Assembly (NCBI GenBank): GCA_016893485.2
Contig: JAFEKX020000002.1
Coordinates: 53,209-117,208 of the forward strand
Length of the DNA: 64,000 bases
Direction: 5' to 3'
Source: Streptomyces sp. P3
GTDB taxonomy: Bacteria > Actinomycetota > Actinomycetes > Streptomycetales > Streptomycetaceae
Part shown: positions 28,153 to 39,027 of the stretch, in pieces
Numbering within the stretch: position 1 is the stretch's first letter
How the letters are laid out: every line of letters starts with the position of its first letter
The notes under the pieces: model-generated
Told to the model about the DNA's origin: nothing
Databases searched by the model: none
Seen by the model: only the letters and a program-made list of their open reading frames with translations
Made by a program: the position numbers and the translations under genes

Positions 28153-31100
28153 TCACGGGGGCGGTGCGGAGGCGTCCTCGATGGCGCGGGACAGAATCCG
28201 CGCCCGCTCGCGTTCCCCGGGCGGGGCGGGCACCAGCACCACCCGGGGCGGGCGGCGCCCCTCACCCCCAGCCGCCCGGCGAGCGCACACGCCACGCCAC
28301 CGGCCCCGGAGAACCCGGCGAGCAGCAGCGGCCGGCCGGCACTGCGCCCGGCCAGAGCGGCGACGACCGCGTCCGCGACGGAGGCCGGACCGGCGGAGGC
28401 CGCGTCCGTGAGGGGGTGGTCAGGAGCAGGAGTTCCTGGGGGCCGGGGTAGGCCGGGGCAGCAGGTCGTAGCAGACGGGCGAGGCGCCGGGAGGCGCAAC
28501 GAGACAGACCGTGCCCGCCCGGTCGTGCCGGGCGGCGCGCAGCAGGGCCAGCGGGGCGGCCGGGCCGGAGGCGGCGGCAACCGGGCCTGCTGGAACGGGA
28601 GTTGTGGCGGCGGGGTGGGTGGAGGCGGGGGCAGCCCGGCCGGGGCGGCAGGGCCGGCAGGCGGGGCGATCAGCCCCAGGACGGGGGCGGCCGGCCCGGA
28701 AGCGGCAACGGGGCCCGCCAGGCCGGGAGTTGAGCCGACCGGGTGAGCGGAGGCAGGGACGGAAGCCGCAGCAACAGGGCCTGCCGGACCGGGAGTTGTG
28801 TCGGCGGGGCGAGCCGAGGCAGGAGGCAGCCCGGCCGGGGCGGTAGGGCCGGCAGGCGGGGCGGTAGGGCCGGTCGGCGGGGCGGTCGGTCCCGGGAGAG
28901 GGTCGGTCGGCCCGGGAGCCGCAGCAACCGGGCCTGCTGGACCGGGAGTTGGGCCTGCCGGGTGAGTGGAGGCGGGGGCAGTCCGGCCGGGGTGGTGGGG
29001 CCGGCAGTCGGGGCCATCGGCCCCAGGAGGGGGCAGCCCGCGGCCCCGGGGCGGCAACGGGGCCCGTCGGGCCGGGAGTTGGGCCACCGGCTGGGTGAGT
29101 GGGGGCGGTGGCCGGGCCGGTGGGGGCGGTGGAGTTCGTGGGCGGGGGTCGGCCATGGGGGTACGGCGCGGCCGTCGAGGAGTTTCAGGACCTGGGCGAC
29201 GGTGGTGAACTCGTCGGCTCCCAGAGAGAGTTCGCGCAGCAGCAGGGCGCTCTGCACCAGGAGTTCGGCGGCGGCCGCCTCGTCGAGGAGGGCCCGGTCG
29301 TGGACGCCGGTGAGGACGAGGCCGCCGGCGGTGTCGTGGTGGGCGAGCAGGGCCAGGGGCAGGACGGAACGTGCGGGCAGGGTGCCGGGGAACTCGGCCC
29401 GGATGCCCTGGGCGGCCAGGTCGCTCTCCAGGCCGTGCACCGGATGCGGCGGGTCCTCGAAGACCAGGACGGTCTCCGCGCGCCCCGCCTCCCCGGGCCG
29501 GCGGCGGGGGTAGGGGGCCGGTCGTCGCAGAGCCATTCGTAGGCGGCCATGTCCAGGGCGCGGTCGCGCAGGTGGCGCAGCAGTTCGGGCACCGTGTCCG
29601 CGGGGTCGATCCGCAGGGACACGGGCAGCAGGTTGCGCAGCGGGCCCGGCAGCCAGGCCGCGCCGTCCAGCGGGATGCCCCGGCCCGGCACGGTCACCGC
29701 GAAGGAGACCGGGGCCGGTCCCCGGCGCCGGACGCGCGGTAGATCAGCATCGCCCAGACGGCCTGCAGCACACCGCTCTCCGCGATGCCCCAGGTGCCGG
29801 CCCAGCGGGCGAGGCGAATGGTTTCCGCAGGGTCCAGGCGCAGCCGGGCGCGGCCCACTCCGCTGCGGCCGGTGGCGCCGGAGGGGCGGCCCGGCCGGGT
29901 GGCGGCGGTGCCGGAGGGGGTCCAGCGCGCCCACAGGGCCCGGGCCGGGCCCGGGTCCTGGGCGGCGATCCAGGCGGTGTAGTCGCGCAGGTCGGGCCGG
30001 CGTTCGCCGCCGGGCAGGGTGCCGCCGGCGAGGTAGGCACGGTAGAAGGTGCGCAGCAGGAGGTGGGCGCTCCAGGTGTCGAGCAGGGCGCGGTGGTAGG
30101 TGAGCACGATCCGGGCGGGCGGGGCGGTGCCGGGCGGCGGTGCGGGGTCCCTTTCCAGCAGGGTCAGGCGCAGCGCGCCGGGGCAGCGCAGGTCGAAGCC
30201 GCGCAGCCGGTCCTCCTCCAGGAACACGGACCAGCCGCCGGCGGGGGCGGTGCGGCGGGTGATGTCCGGGGTGACCCGGCCGTGCACGATCAGCTGCGGC
30301 GGCTGCGTCGCGGTGAACGCCGTGCGCAGGACCGCCTCGCAGTCGAAGACCGACTGCCAGGCGGCACCGAAGCGGTCGGTGTCGAACGGCCCGTGCCAGA
30401 CCCACACGAGCTGCTCGACATGCCGGCCCGTACCCGGACGTGCGTCGCCCCCGCGCACAGGGCCGCCTGCTGCGCGGTCGGCGCGAACGCGGCCGGGATC
30501 GGCGCGGTGGCGGCGTCGGCCAGTTCCTCCAGTACGTCCCTGAGGTGGGAGGCGAGGACGGTTGCGGAGAAGCCGGCTGCGGGGAGGGCGGTTGCGGGGA
30601 GGGCGGCAGGGCCTCCGGTGCCCAGGGGCCGGGGAAAGCCGCCGGGTGCCGGACGCGGGGGGGCGGCCGGCGGGCGCCGGGGTGCCAGTGGGCCAGCCGG
30701 GGAGGAGGTCGAGGGTGAGGTGCAGCCGGCCGGCGGTGATCTGCGCCTGGGCCTGGAGGCCGTGGGTGCGGTGGTGCGGCAGGCCGGGCACCGGGTGGGC
30801 GGTGGCGGGCGGCGTCCGGTCCGGGCCGTGCAGGACCAGACAGGCAGAAGCGGGCGGCAGGCCGCGCAGAGCGGCGCGCAGCAGCGGGTCGGGGCTGAAC
30901 TCCCGGCAGGCCCCGAACCCGGCACCGCCCGCGGCCCGGCCGGTGCCGGCGGCCAGGAAGCCCGCCGCGGCGGCCAGTTGGCCCAGGGCGTCGGAGGCGG
31001 GATCCAGGGTGAGCTGGACCGGGTGCACATCGGTGAGCCGGCTGACGTGGCCGCGCAGACCCGGATGAGCGCTCCGGGGATCGCTGCGGACGTCGAACCC

Positions 31101-33055
31101 GACCTCGTCGGCACGCTGCCAACGCGCCAGGGCCAGCGCGAACACCCCGGTCAGCACCTGCTCCTGAGTGAGCGCCAGCCGCCGGGCCAGCCGCCCGGCG
31201 ACCCGCTCGGTCCGCTCCTCGTCCAGAGTGAGGACGGCGTGCCGGACCAGGTCGGCGGCCTCGGGCGTCCCGGGGTGCCGGGGGCGCCGGGGCGGCTCCG
31301 CAACGAGGTCCGGGGTGGCGGCCGGGAGGTCTTCCGGGGCGGGTGAGCCGGGGCCGGGGCTGGTTGCGGAGGTGGGCGCGCCGGGGCCGGAACTGGTTCC
31401 GGAGGTGGCCGAGCCGGGACCGGAACTGGTTCCGGAGGTGGCCGAGCCGGGGCCGGAACTGGTTTCGGAGGTGGGCAGCGGGGGCTGTCCGGACCGGTGC
31501 CCGGAGCGGGTTGTGGGGCAGCAGCGTCACATCCTGTTCCCGGGGCGCCCGCCCTGGTGCCCGGCCCGGTGTCCGCCGCAGTGCCTGGGGCAGGCGGCAG
31601 GGCGGCGGGGGCCGGCCCGGCGGTCCCGGCGCTCTGGGAGGCGGTAGCCGGGGCGGAGTCCCCGGCGGCATCCGGTCCGGCGCCGGCAGCAGGGCCCGGG
31701 GCCGGCGGCGGGGCGGTGCGGGAGGGCGCGGAGGCGCCGCCCCCTCCCCGGACGGGACGGCCCGGCGGCGGAGGCTGCCTGGCGGGACCTGCGCTCGGCG
31801 ACCAGCCTCCAGTGCCGGGCCTCGGCGGGATCGGCGGCCAGCTCGCGCAGACCGGCAACCCAGTCGGCCAGGGCGTCGCCGGCGTACCGCGCCTGCGCCG
31901 CGTCGCGGATCTCGGCCGGGGAGAGGTCAAAGGCCGGGGCAGGTGCCGTAGCCGAGGCAGATGCCGCGGCCGGCCCGGCGGCGGTCTCAGCCGGTCCGGG
32001 GCGGTCTCAGCCGAGGGGGCCCCCGCCACCGGACCGGGCGTCGCGGCCGTGGGGGCGACAGCTTCCTGGCCCGCACGCGTGACCGGGTCAAGCGCCGTGA
32101 CCGGGCCGGGGTCGTGGCCGGGGAAGGCCCGCCGCCGGACCGGGCGCGGCGGCCGTGCAAGCAACAGCTTCCTGGCCCACGCGTGTGACCGGGTCAGGCC
32201 CCGTGGCCGGACCGACGGCCGTGGCCGGGGAAGGCTCGCGGCCGGGCCGGGTGCGGCGGTCACGGGAGGGTCCCGGCCGGGATCGCGGCCGGGGCCGTGG
32301 CCGGGCCGGGTGCGGAGGGCCGTGGGGAAGGTCCCGTCGGCGGCCGGGGTGGCGAGGGCTGTGGTCAGGTCGGTGAGGAGGGTGTGCCAGGAGGCGGGGT
32401 CCGTGATCAGGGTGTGGGCGAGGAGGGCCAGGCGGTCGGTGCGGGGGCCGGTGGGGCGGTGGTCGCGGGCCAGGAGGGCGCGCAGGTGGATGCCGGCGGG
32501 GGCGTCGAGGGTGCGGCCCAGGGCGGTGACGGCCGCCGTGAAGCCGGCCTCGTCGGTGAACTCCCCTCCGTCAGCAGGTCCTGGCCCGCCGGGCCGGCCG
32601 GGCCGGTCAGACGGCCGTGCACGGTGTCCAGGCGCAGGCGCAGGTGGGGGTGGGCGGTCACGAGGGTGTGCAGTGCCCGGCGGACCGCGTCCGGGTCCGT
32701 CCCGGCGGCGGTGTCGACGTACACCGCCTCCCAGCCGTGGCCGGCGCCCGCCTGGGCGGGGGTGGGGGGTGGACGGCCCGGGCCGTCGTGGTGAGCAGAT
32801 CGGCGAGACGGCCCGCCACCGCGGCGGCCGGGGTGTCCCCACTGCCGTGCAGCGCAGCGTGTGGCGGTCGGGGCCGTGGCGCAGCAGCTGGTGCCGCCCG
32901 CCGCCGGCCGCGGACCGCTTCAGGAGGTGTTCCAGTGCGGCGGTGTCGAGCGGGCCGCGCAGTTCGAGGTCCCACGGGGCGGTGCGGGCCGGGAGACCGG
33001 GGCGAGGACCGAGGACCACCACGGTCGGCGCGTGCGGGACGAGGTCGGCAGTCAT
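28153..33055 (-). CDS. NRPS-like protein with two condensation-type domains and a thioesterase, no adenylation or carrier domain seen (frameshifted)
   Basis: Reading from ATG 33055: an N-terminal condensation-like domain (WDLELRGPLDTAALEHLLKR; DAPAGIHLRALLARD; ALLAHTLITDPASW), its second half (EQVLTGVFALALARWQRADE), then a second condensation domain (WVWHGPFDTDRFGAAWQSVF; IVLTYHRALLDTWSAHLLLR; GVLQAVWAMLIYRASG; LPGPLRNLLPVSLRID), a Pro-rich linker of some 200 residues, and a C-terminal thioesterase-like part (VCLVAPPGASPVCYDLLP; LLLAGFSGAGGVACAL with GxSxG). The HHxxxDG motif is HTLITDP in the first and HRALLDT in the second, so both lack the second, catalytic His. I see no adenylation core motifs and no carrier-protein Ser motif. 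Many frame shifts occur, mostly in Pro-rich repeats (e.g. 31340-31480). Function is unknown; ester or amide formation, or a scaffold role, are possibilities. Confidence 0.6.
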
Positions 33056-33889
33056 GGTGTCCGGGGTGTACGGGCCGGTGCGGCAGGCCGGATCCCCTCT
33101 GTCTCCTCTCGGCGGACGCGGTACGGGCGGACGGGACGTCGTACGGCCGGATCAGCCGCCGCGGACGGACCGGGAGGTCCGGCGGACCCGGCGGGTCCTC
33201 GGCGTGCGGGTCCTGCGGGGTGCCGGCGGACGCGGACGGGACGCGGGCGGCGCGGGCCCCGGTGCACGGGGGGCCGGTCCGGGCCGTGCTGCCTCTCTGC
33301 CATGACGGCCTCCTGGCCTGCCTGCGTCCACAACGGTCGAGATGAGCACGTTAAGGGCCCTACGCGGCCGGAGTCCGTTTCCCCGAGCGGATGTGCAGCG
33401 GGGTACGAGCAGGTCACGAGAACGGCAGACGGCCGGGACGGCGCAAGCGGGAGGAGGGGCGGCGGCGGGGGCGTGCGGGACGCCTCCCCGCGGGGAGGGC
33501 GGCGGGCCGGGTCCGGAGGGTTGTCCGGAGGCCTGTGCCCGGAGGCCCGGAGGATTCACGGCGGCCCGTCGCCCCCGCCCCTCCGCGCACACCGGCCGCT
33601 CCGCTCCCAGCGTCACCGCTGCCGCCACCATCACCGCTGCGGCAGCGGCAGCGGCAGCGGCCGTGGGCGTATCCCGGACGCGGCGGCCGGCCGGACGGCA
33701 ACAGGCAGCCGCAGGACGGCAGTCGCAGGCCAGGAAGCCGTAGGACCGAAAGCCGCGGGCCAGGACGCCGTGGGCCGGGGAGCCGGGGACCGGGACGCTG
33801 TGGCCGGGTGGTCGGCCGCCACCGTACCCGTCGCCGGCCGGCCGCGGTCGGGCCGCGGGGGCCGGCTCCAGGTGTTCTCCAGGTGTCCT
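33056..33889. other. gap with low-complexity DNA
   Basis: No gene is supported. There is a GGCAGC run at 33636-33660 and imperfect 15-20-base repeats built on GCCAGGA-GCCG at 33725-33800. The promoter of the NRPS-like gene must lie here; one TCGAG is seen at 33337, but without a phased partner. Confidence 0.45.
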
Positions 33890-34868
33890 CTAGCAGATGG
33901 GGCCGGAGGGGGGCACCAGCATGCGGACGGAGCTCTCGGCGTGCTGTTTGGCCAGGGTGAGCAGTTCGCGGCAGTCGCGGGTGAGCGCGGCGTGCACCTG
34001 GCGGCGGGCGTCGGCCAGGTCGCTGCCCTCGCCCAGGAGTGCGGGAATGTCCTCCTCGCACAGCACGACGGTCTGCCGTGAGGTGAGGGTCGCTCCGTGT
34101 TCGTCCTCGGTGAGGGACCACTCGCCGGTGTGGGCGGCCAGCAGCGGGGCGGGCGTGGTCTGCTTGTGGACGATGCGGCCCGCGTGCGGGAAGCAGATCC
34201 GTACCGACTCGCTGGTGTGCACGCCGTCGCCGGCCGGGGTGCGCAGGGTCAGGCGCTGGATGCCGGGCGCCTGTTCGGCTCACCTGGGCCGCGCTGATGT
34301 GGGCGACGTGCGCGGGCCAGTCCCCGGCGCGGTAGAGGAAGTCGTAGGCCGCCTCGGCCGGGCCCTGCACGCGCACGGAGTCCTCGCAGTTCAGCACCAG
34401 GTCGTCCAGGCGGCTCCAGTGTTCGGCGAACCGTTTCAGCTGGGTGAGCTGGGTGCGGATGTTCAGGTCGGCGACCCGGCCCGGCCACAGGTGGCCGACG
34501 GCGGGGCCGTCGGCGGTGGCGAAGCCGTAGCGCAGTTCGAGTTCGCTGGCGTGCGGGCCGCGGTCGCGGATGCTGACCACGCCGCGCATCGACTCCAGCG
34601 GGGAGCCGGGGCCCTCCGGGCGGATCTCGATCCGGCGCTCCACCGGGTCCAGCGTGCGCCACGAGGTCCACGACTCAAGCCGGCCGCCCACCAGGAACCA
34701 CATCCGCAGGCGTTCGTGTCCGCCGTCGGCGTCCAGTTGCTCCACATGGACGCTCGGGGCGAAGTAGAGCGGCAGGTTGGCCGCATCGGCCAACACGGCG
34801 TAGACCACACCGGCGGGTGCGGCCACCTGTATGCGGTGGACCGCCCTGCCGTCCCGCTCACCAGCCAT
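33890..34868 (-). CDS. aromatase/cyclase, two SRPBCC domains (frameshifted once)
   Basis: This resembles di-domain polyketide aromatase/cyclases of the ActVII type, which fold and aromatise the first ring of a type II polyketide. Domain 1 starts HRIQVAAPAGVVYAVLADAA and contains WFLVGGRLESWTSWRTLD; domain 2 contains VQGPAEAAYDFLYRAGDWPA, RICFPHAGRIVHKQTTPAPL and the C-terminal CRELLTLAKQHAESS. The length of about 325 residues fits. ATG 34868 has GAGAGG upstream. One frame change lies near 34280. It is the best evidence in the window that the product contains an aromatic polyketide. Confidence 0.85.
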
Positions 34869-35012
34869 CCCGGACACCTCTCTTCTCTTCACATGTCTGC
34901 GCGGGTCCGCGCAGTGCGCCGGCCGTCCCTGGCCGGCGGCGGCTCTGCGCCGGCTGTTGCTGTGCCGGCTCTGTTCCTGTGTCGCGGTGGGCCGGCCGGG
35001 GCGCGGCGGCGG

Positions 35013-35764
35013 TCAGCCGACGGGGGCGGGCTCGGGGGTCAGGCGCCGTACGACGCGGCAGGCCCGGCCCACCAGACGGGGCAGTTCGCGGCCGCCGCGG
35101 ACGAAGAAGTGCCGGCCCGGGACGGTCCGCGCGTGGACGGGGCCGCGGGTCCACCGCTGCCAGCCCTCCCCGGCCCGGGGCGCGGCCAGCGGGTTGTCCT
35201 TCGAGGCGACGACGAGGACCGGGGTGGTGAGCGGTCCCTGCGGGCCGGGCCGGCGGGCCGCCTCGTGCAGGGACTGGGCCAGCGCCAGGTCGGCGCGCAG
35301 CACCGGCAGCACGGCCCGCAGCCAGATGCCCTCGTCGCTGCCGGCCGGGACCGCGCCGCGGCCGCCCAGCACGTGCAGCAGTTCGGCGTCGGTGGCGCGG
35401 CGGGCGTCGGGCAGGGCGGCCGGCAGGGCGGCGGCGGCCACGCGCCGACGGCCAGCAGCGCCGGCCCGGGCAGGCCCGCCTCGTGCAGGGCGCGGGCGAC
35501 GGTGAGCGCGATCATCGCGCCGAAGCCGTGCCCGTACAGCACGAAGGGTCCCTGGTCGGGGCCGGTGAACCGGGGCAGGACGTCGGCCAGCAGCGCCCGG
35601 TGCGTGGTCACCCGCGGCTCGCCGCGGCGCGGGGCGCAGCCCGGCAGGAGGACCGGGAGCGGCCGTACACCGGGGCCCACGCTCGCGGCCCAGTGGTCGA
35701 AGACGGAGACGCCCTCAGCGGAGTGGGCGAAACAGTGCAGCCGCACTGGCTGTTCGTCCGGCAT
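35013..35764 (-). CDS. type II thioesterase-like protein lacking the nucleophilic Ser (frameshifted)
   Basis: An alpha/beta-hydrolase of the editing thioesterase type. It has the N-terminal VRLHCFAHSAEGVSVFDHWA, HRALLADVLPRFTGPDQGPF, the nucleophile elbow FVLYGHGFGAMIALTVARAL, VLVVASKDNPLAAP around the usual Asp, and VPGRHFFVRGG with the catalytic His. The elbow normally reads GHSxGA; here the Ser position is Gly (GGC at 35525-35527). One frame change lies near 35440. ATG 35764 follows CAGGAGG. Without Ser it should not act as a normal hydrolase. A single base error could not simply give TCC or AGC without changing another base, though AGC needs only one change. Confidence 0.75.
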
Positions 35765-35842
35765 GGCATCCTCCTGTGTGTCCGCTCCCGACACCACGCG
35801 GCGGCGGGGCGGCGAGGCGGATTCCGAGCATCGCCGCCCGCC

Positions 35843-35858
35843 CTCGAACCCCACTCGA
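35843..35858 (-). promoter_or_regulatory. SARP-type direct repeat upstream of the thioesterase gene
   Basis: CTCGA at 35843 and 35854 are exactly 11 bp apart; on the minus strand this reads TCGAGTGGGGTTCGAGGG. The site lies 80-95 bases upstream of the thioesterase start. It is the cleanest SARP box in the window. Confidence 0.6.
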
Positions 35859-35869
35859 GAACACACCGA

Positions 35870-36810
35870 GCCGGTACGGAGGCGGAGGCTGCGATGGCCT
35901 GCCCGGGGTGTTGCGGGCCGCGCGGAACGGGGGTTGCCTGCGCGGGGCGGCCACGGGAGGTCAAGTGGCCGCCGGGGTAGGGGACTTGCCCGACTGTCGC
36001 CGGTACGGGCCGCGGTACGGGACTTACCTGACGGCGGCTGGTGCGGGCTGCGGTAGAAGATTTCCCGACGGCGGCCGGTACGGGACTTTCCCGATGATGG
36101 CTGGTACGGGCCGCAGTGCAGGGTCCCCAACGGGGGCCAGCGCGGGCCGGGTTGAGGCCTGCGGGCCTGGCGGGCGGAACAGGATGGGGCGGGGTGGGTC
36201 GGATCGGCGTTTTCTCCGGGCCGGGCGGGGTGGGCTGAGTTGGCGTTCCGCCGGGCGGGGCGAGGCCGAACCGGACGGGGCGGGGCCGGGCCGGGCTGGG
36301 CTGGGCTGGGCTGGGCTGGGGTACGTCGCGTCCGCCTGTCGTCTACGGCCTGCCGCCCGGGCCGCCTGCCTGAGCCGTCTGCGGGTCTGCGGGTCTGCGG
36401 GCGCCTTAGCGGAGAGCCGACACCGGCCCCAAACCCTGCCGCCGCCCCTGACCTGACTCGGTGTCAGGCCCCGGCCCTGGCCCCCGGACCGGCGCCTGCC
36501 CCTGGCCCGGACTCAAACCCCACGCGGAAATCCTGCCTTGGCCCGACCCCTGACCTCGGCTCCTGCCCCGGTGCCTGGCCCTGCCCTCAGCCCTGGCCCC
36601 GTGCCGGATCCTGCTCCCGCCCCTGGCCCGCCCTGGGCTCTGACCCGATGCCGGACCCCACCCCCTGCCCACGCCCCGCCCCGGACTCTGACCCGGTACT
36701 GACCCTGACCCGGTGCCCGGTGCCCGGTGCCCGGTGCCCGGTGCTGGATCCTGGCCCTGGCCCGCGTCCTGGCCCGGTGCTGGGGCCTGGCCCGGTGTTC
36801 CGGTGGAGCT
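35870..36810. repeat. gene-free stretch of short repeats
   Basis: Between the thioesterase and SARP1 genes. It holds an imperfect unit of about 30 bases (CGGCCGGTACGGGACTT and variants) at 35985-36120, six copies of GGGCT at 36292-36321, GCGGGTCT repeats near 36380-36400, CCTGGCCC-type runs over 36470-36790 and five copies of GCCCGGT near 36711-36745. No gene is supported on either strand. Confidence 0.6.
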
Positions 36811-37631
36811 TTACGCGGCGTAGCGGTCGAAGGTGGAGCCGCGGCGGGGGCCGGCCATCACGTCGAGTTCGGGGTCGACGGCGAGCATCGCCTGGTGCAG
36901 GCGCTGGAGCTGCGGGGTGGGTTCCACGCCGAGTTCGTCTATGAGGCGTCTGCGCAGCCGGCGGTAGATGTCGAGGGCGGAGGCTTGCCGGCCGGACCGG
37001 TACAGGGCGAGCATCGCCTGCGCGTGCAGGCCCTCGTGCTGGGGGTGACGGGCGACCAGGTCGGTGAGCTCGGCGATGAGTTCGGCGTGCCGGCCCAGCC
37101 GCAGGTCCGCGTCGATGCGCCGCTCGACGGTCACCAGCCGTGACTCCTCCAGCCGCAGCACCTCGATCTCCAGGACGGGCCCCAGGCGTACGTCCACCAG
37201 GGCGGGTCCCTGCCACAGGGCCAGGGCCTGGCGGAAGCAGCGGGCGGCGCGTTCGTCCTCGCCCTGTTCGAAGGCCTCCTGGCCCTCGGTGATGAGGCGT
37301 TCGTAGGTGTGCACGTCCACGGACTGGGGCGGCACCTGCAGGAGGTAGCCGCCGTGCCGGGTGGCCAGAACGTTCTTCGCGCCGCCCGGGGCGCCGGGTC
37401 CCATGGCCGTGCCGAGGCTGCGGCGCAGCTGCATGATGTAGGTCTGCAGCGTCGTCACCGCGCTCTGCGGCAGTTCCGTCCCCAGATCTCCTCCATCAGC
37501 GTCGACACCGGCACGACGCGGCCCGGATACAGCGCGAGCAGGGCGAGCACCTGCCGGGGTTTTCCGGCGGTCGGGACGATCGAGTCCCCGTTCACGGCGG
37601 CACACAGCGGACCCAGAACCTGAATCTCCAT
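36811..37631 (-). CDS. SARP-family transcriptional activator 1 (frameshifted once)
   Basis: Streptomyces antibiotic regulatory proteins activate pathway genes through an N-terminal OmpR-like winged helix and a bacterial transcriptional activation domain. Here the N terminus is MEIQVLGPLCAAVNGDSIVP, followed by KPRQVLALLALYPGRVVPVS, TTLQTYIMQLRRSLG, and the activation domain GQEAFEQGEDERAARCFRQA through LHAQAMLALYRSGRQASALD. ATG 37631 follows GGAGGAAA. One frame change lies near 37485. Of the three SARPs it is the only one without an ARE-like box upstream, so it may be controlled by another regulator. Confidence 0.9.
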
Positions 37632-38093
37632 GGTTTCCTCCGTTCGTCGTGGGGCACTCCCGATGGCGGAAATGCGTCGGTGAAATTGCACGCTAGCCCT
37701 CCCCGGACCGGAGGCGCGGGTTCCTTCAGCGGCCTTCGAGCGGTCCTCAACGGCCCTGCCGCGGACGGGGCGTGGGCGGCGTGCGGGCGGGGCGCGAACG
37801 GGGCGCGACGGCATGCGCCCCGGGCCGGAACATGCGGGCCAACCGGCCGAAATCCGCCTCCCGCCACCGCCCGCGCCACTCCGCCCGGCACCGGCCCGCA
37901 CCGGCCGGCGCTCCGGCGGTCCTCCGGTGACTCTCCGGCCGGCTGCACGCCCTCCTCCCCGCACACACCCGGCCTCCCGGTGTCCGTATCCCGCCCCTCT
38001 CCCGTATCCGCATCCGCGCCCGCGCCCCGCCTGCCGGAGGCCGGAGAGACACGGGCGGGGGAAGGAAGAAGGAAGAGGGGGCGAAGGCCGGTG
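37632..38093. other. intergenic gap between SARP1 and a TetR gene
   Basis: About 460 bases downstream of the TetR gene and upstream of SARP1, both on the minus strand. No gene, RNA or clear terminator is recognised. Confidence 0.5.
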
Positions 38094-38771
38094 TCAGCGG
38101 CCGGTGGGTGGCGGCTGTGGGCGGTCGCGGGGCGGTGTGGCGGGCGGGTGGGTGCCGGAGGTCACCAGCGCGGCCAGGTCGCGGCGGCTGGCCAGGCGGG
38201 GCAGCAGTACGTCCCACAGCCGGGTGACGTTGTGGCGCCGCAGCCAGGAGGCGTCCGCGGCGCCGAGGACCTGCAGGCCCACGGTCGCGGCGACGACGAC
38301 GCGGGCGGCGTCCGTCCAGGACAGTCCAGGGGCGAGCGCGCCGCGGTGTCCGGCGCGGCGCAGGCTGTCCTCGACCCAGTGCCGCCACCGCACCCGCGGC
38401 CCCGGGTCGACGGGCGGGGTGGCGCGGGCGGCGCTGTCGGCGGCGAGCTGGAAGCCGGCGCGGACCACGGTGTCCCGCGCCAGGGTGTCCATCAGGTCGT
38501 GGGTGGCGTCCACCACCGCCTGCAGGGAGTCGCCCTGCCGCTCGCGGGCCGCCCCGGTGATGCGGGCCACCGTCTCGGCGGCCTGGGCCTCGACCGCCTC
38601 GGCGAGCATGTTCTTGTTGGCGAAGTGGAAGTGCAGCGCCCCGTTGCTGACACCGGCCCGCGCGCTGATGGCGCCCAGCGACGCGGGCGCGAAACCGGCC
38701 TCGGCGAACACCTCGGACGCGGCCTCGATCAGCGAACGCCGCGTGCGGGCGGCCCGCTCCTGCTTGACCAT
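38094..38771 (-). CDS. TetR-family regulator, gamma-butyrolactone receptor-like 1
   Basis: An intact 225-residue protein with the HTH of the ArpA/ScbR group: MVKQERAARTRRSLIEAASE, VFAEAGFAPASLGAISARAG, VSNGALHFHFANKNMLAEAV, then a ligand domain with VVRAGFQLAADSAARATPP. These repressors leave ARE operators when they bind a gamma-butyrolactone or antibiotic. It is more divergent from true receptors than the other two TetR proteins here and could be a pseudo-receptor. A perfect ARE-like palindrome lies about 140 bases upstream of its ATG. Confidence 0.85.
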   Translation of the reverse strand: MVKQERAARTRRSLIEAASEVFAEAGFAPASLGAISARAGVSNGALHFHFANKNMLAEAVEAQAAETVARITGAARERQGDSLQAVVDATHDLMDTLARDTVVRAGFQLAADSAARATPPVDPGPRVRWRHWVEDSLRRAGHRGALAPGLSWTDAARVVVAATVGLQVLGAADASWLRRHNVTRLWDVLLPRLASRRDLAALVTSGTHPPATPPRDRPQPPPTGR

Positions 38772-38910
38772 GTGCTGCCTCCTGGGGCACCGGAACGTCT
38801 GCGCTTCCCGCCCCTCACGCGCACGGACACCCGTACGGGAGGGCGCCCCGCCCGCGGAGCCGCTGGCCGGCACGGGCACGGCAGGGCAGGAACCGCACCC
38901 CCACACTAAC

Positions 38911-38928
38911 AAACCGCATGAGCGGTTT
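38911..38928. promoter_or_regulatory. ARE-like palindrome upstream of TetR 1
   Basis: AAACCGCATGAGCGGTTT is a near-perfect inverted repeat, flanked by ACAA and CATAT, close to the autoregulatory elements bound by gamma-butyrolactone receptors. It lies in the promoter region of the minus-strand TetR gene starting at 38771. Confidence 0.7.
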
Positions 38929-39027
38929 CATATATGCGGGCACGAAGCAGCCACGAACATCGCTGGTCAACGACTAGGGGCCGCCCCAGGCGGCCCCCTG
39001 CTCCCCCGCGCACTCCCCCGCCACCCT

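Noticed and set aside
28673..29120. Pro-rich repeats near the thioesterase end as a separate gene
   Set aside because: They connect the second condensation domain to the thioesterase part in the same orientation and have no start site or family features, so they are treated as a linker.
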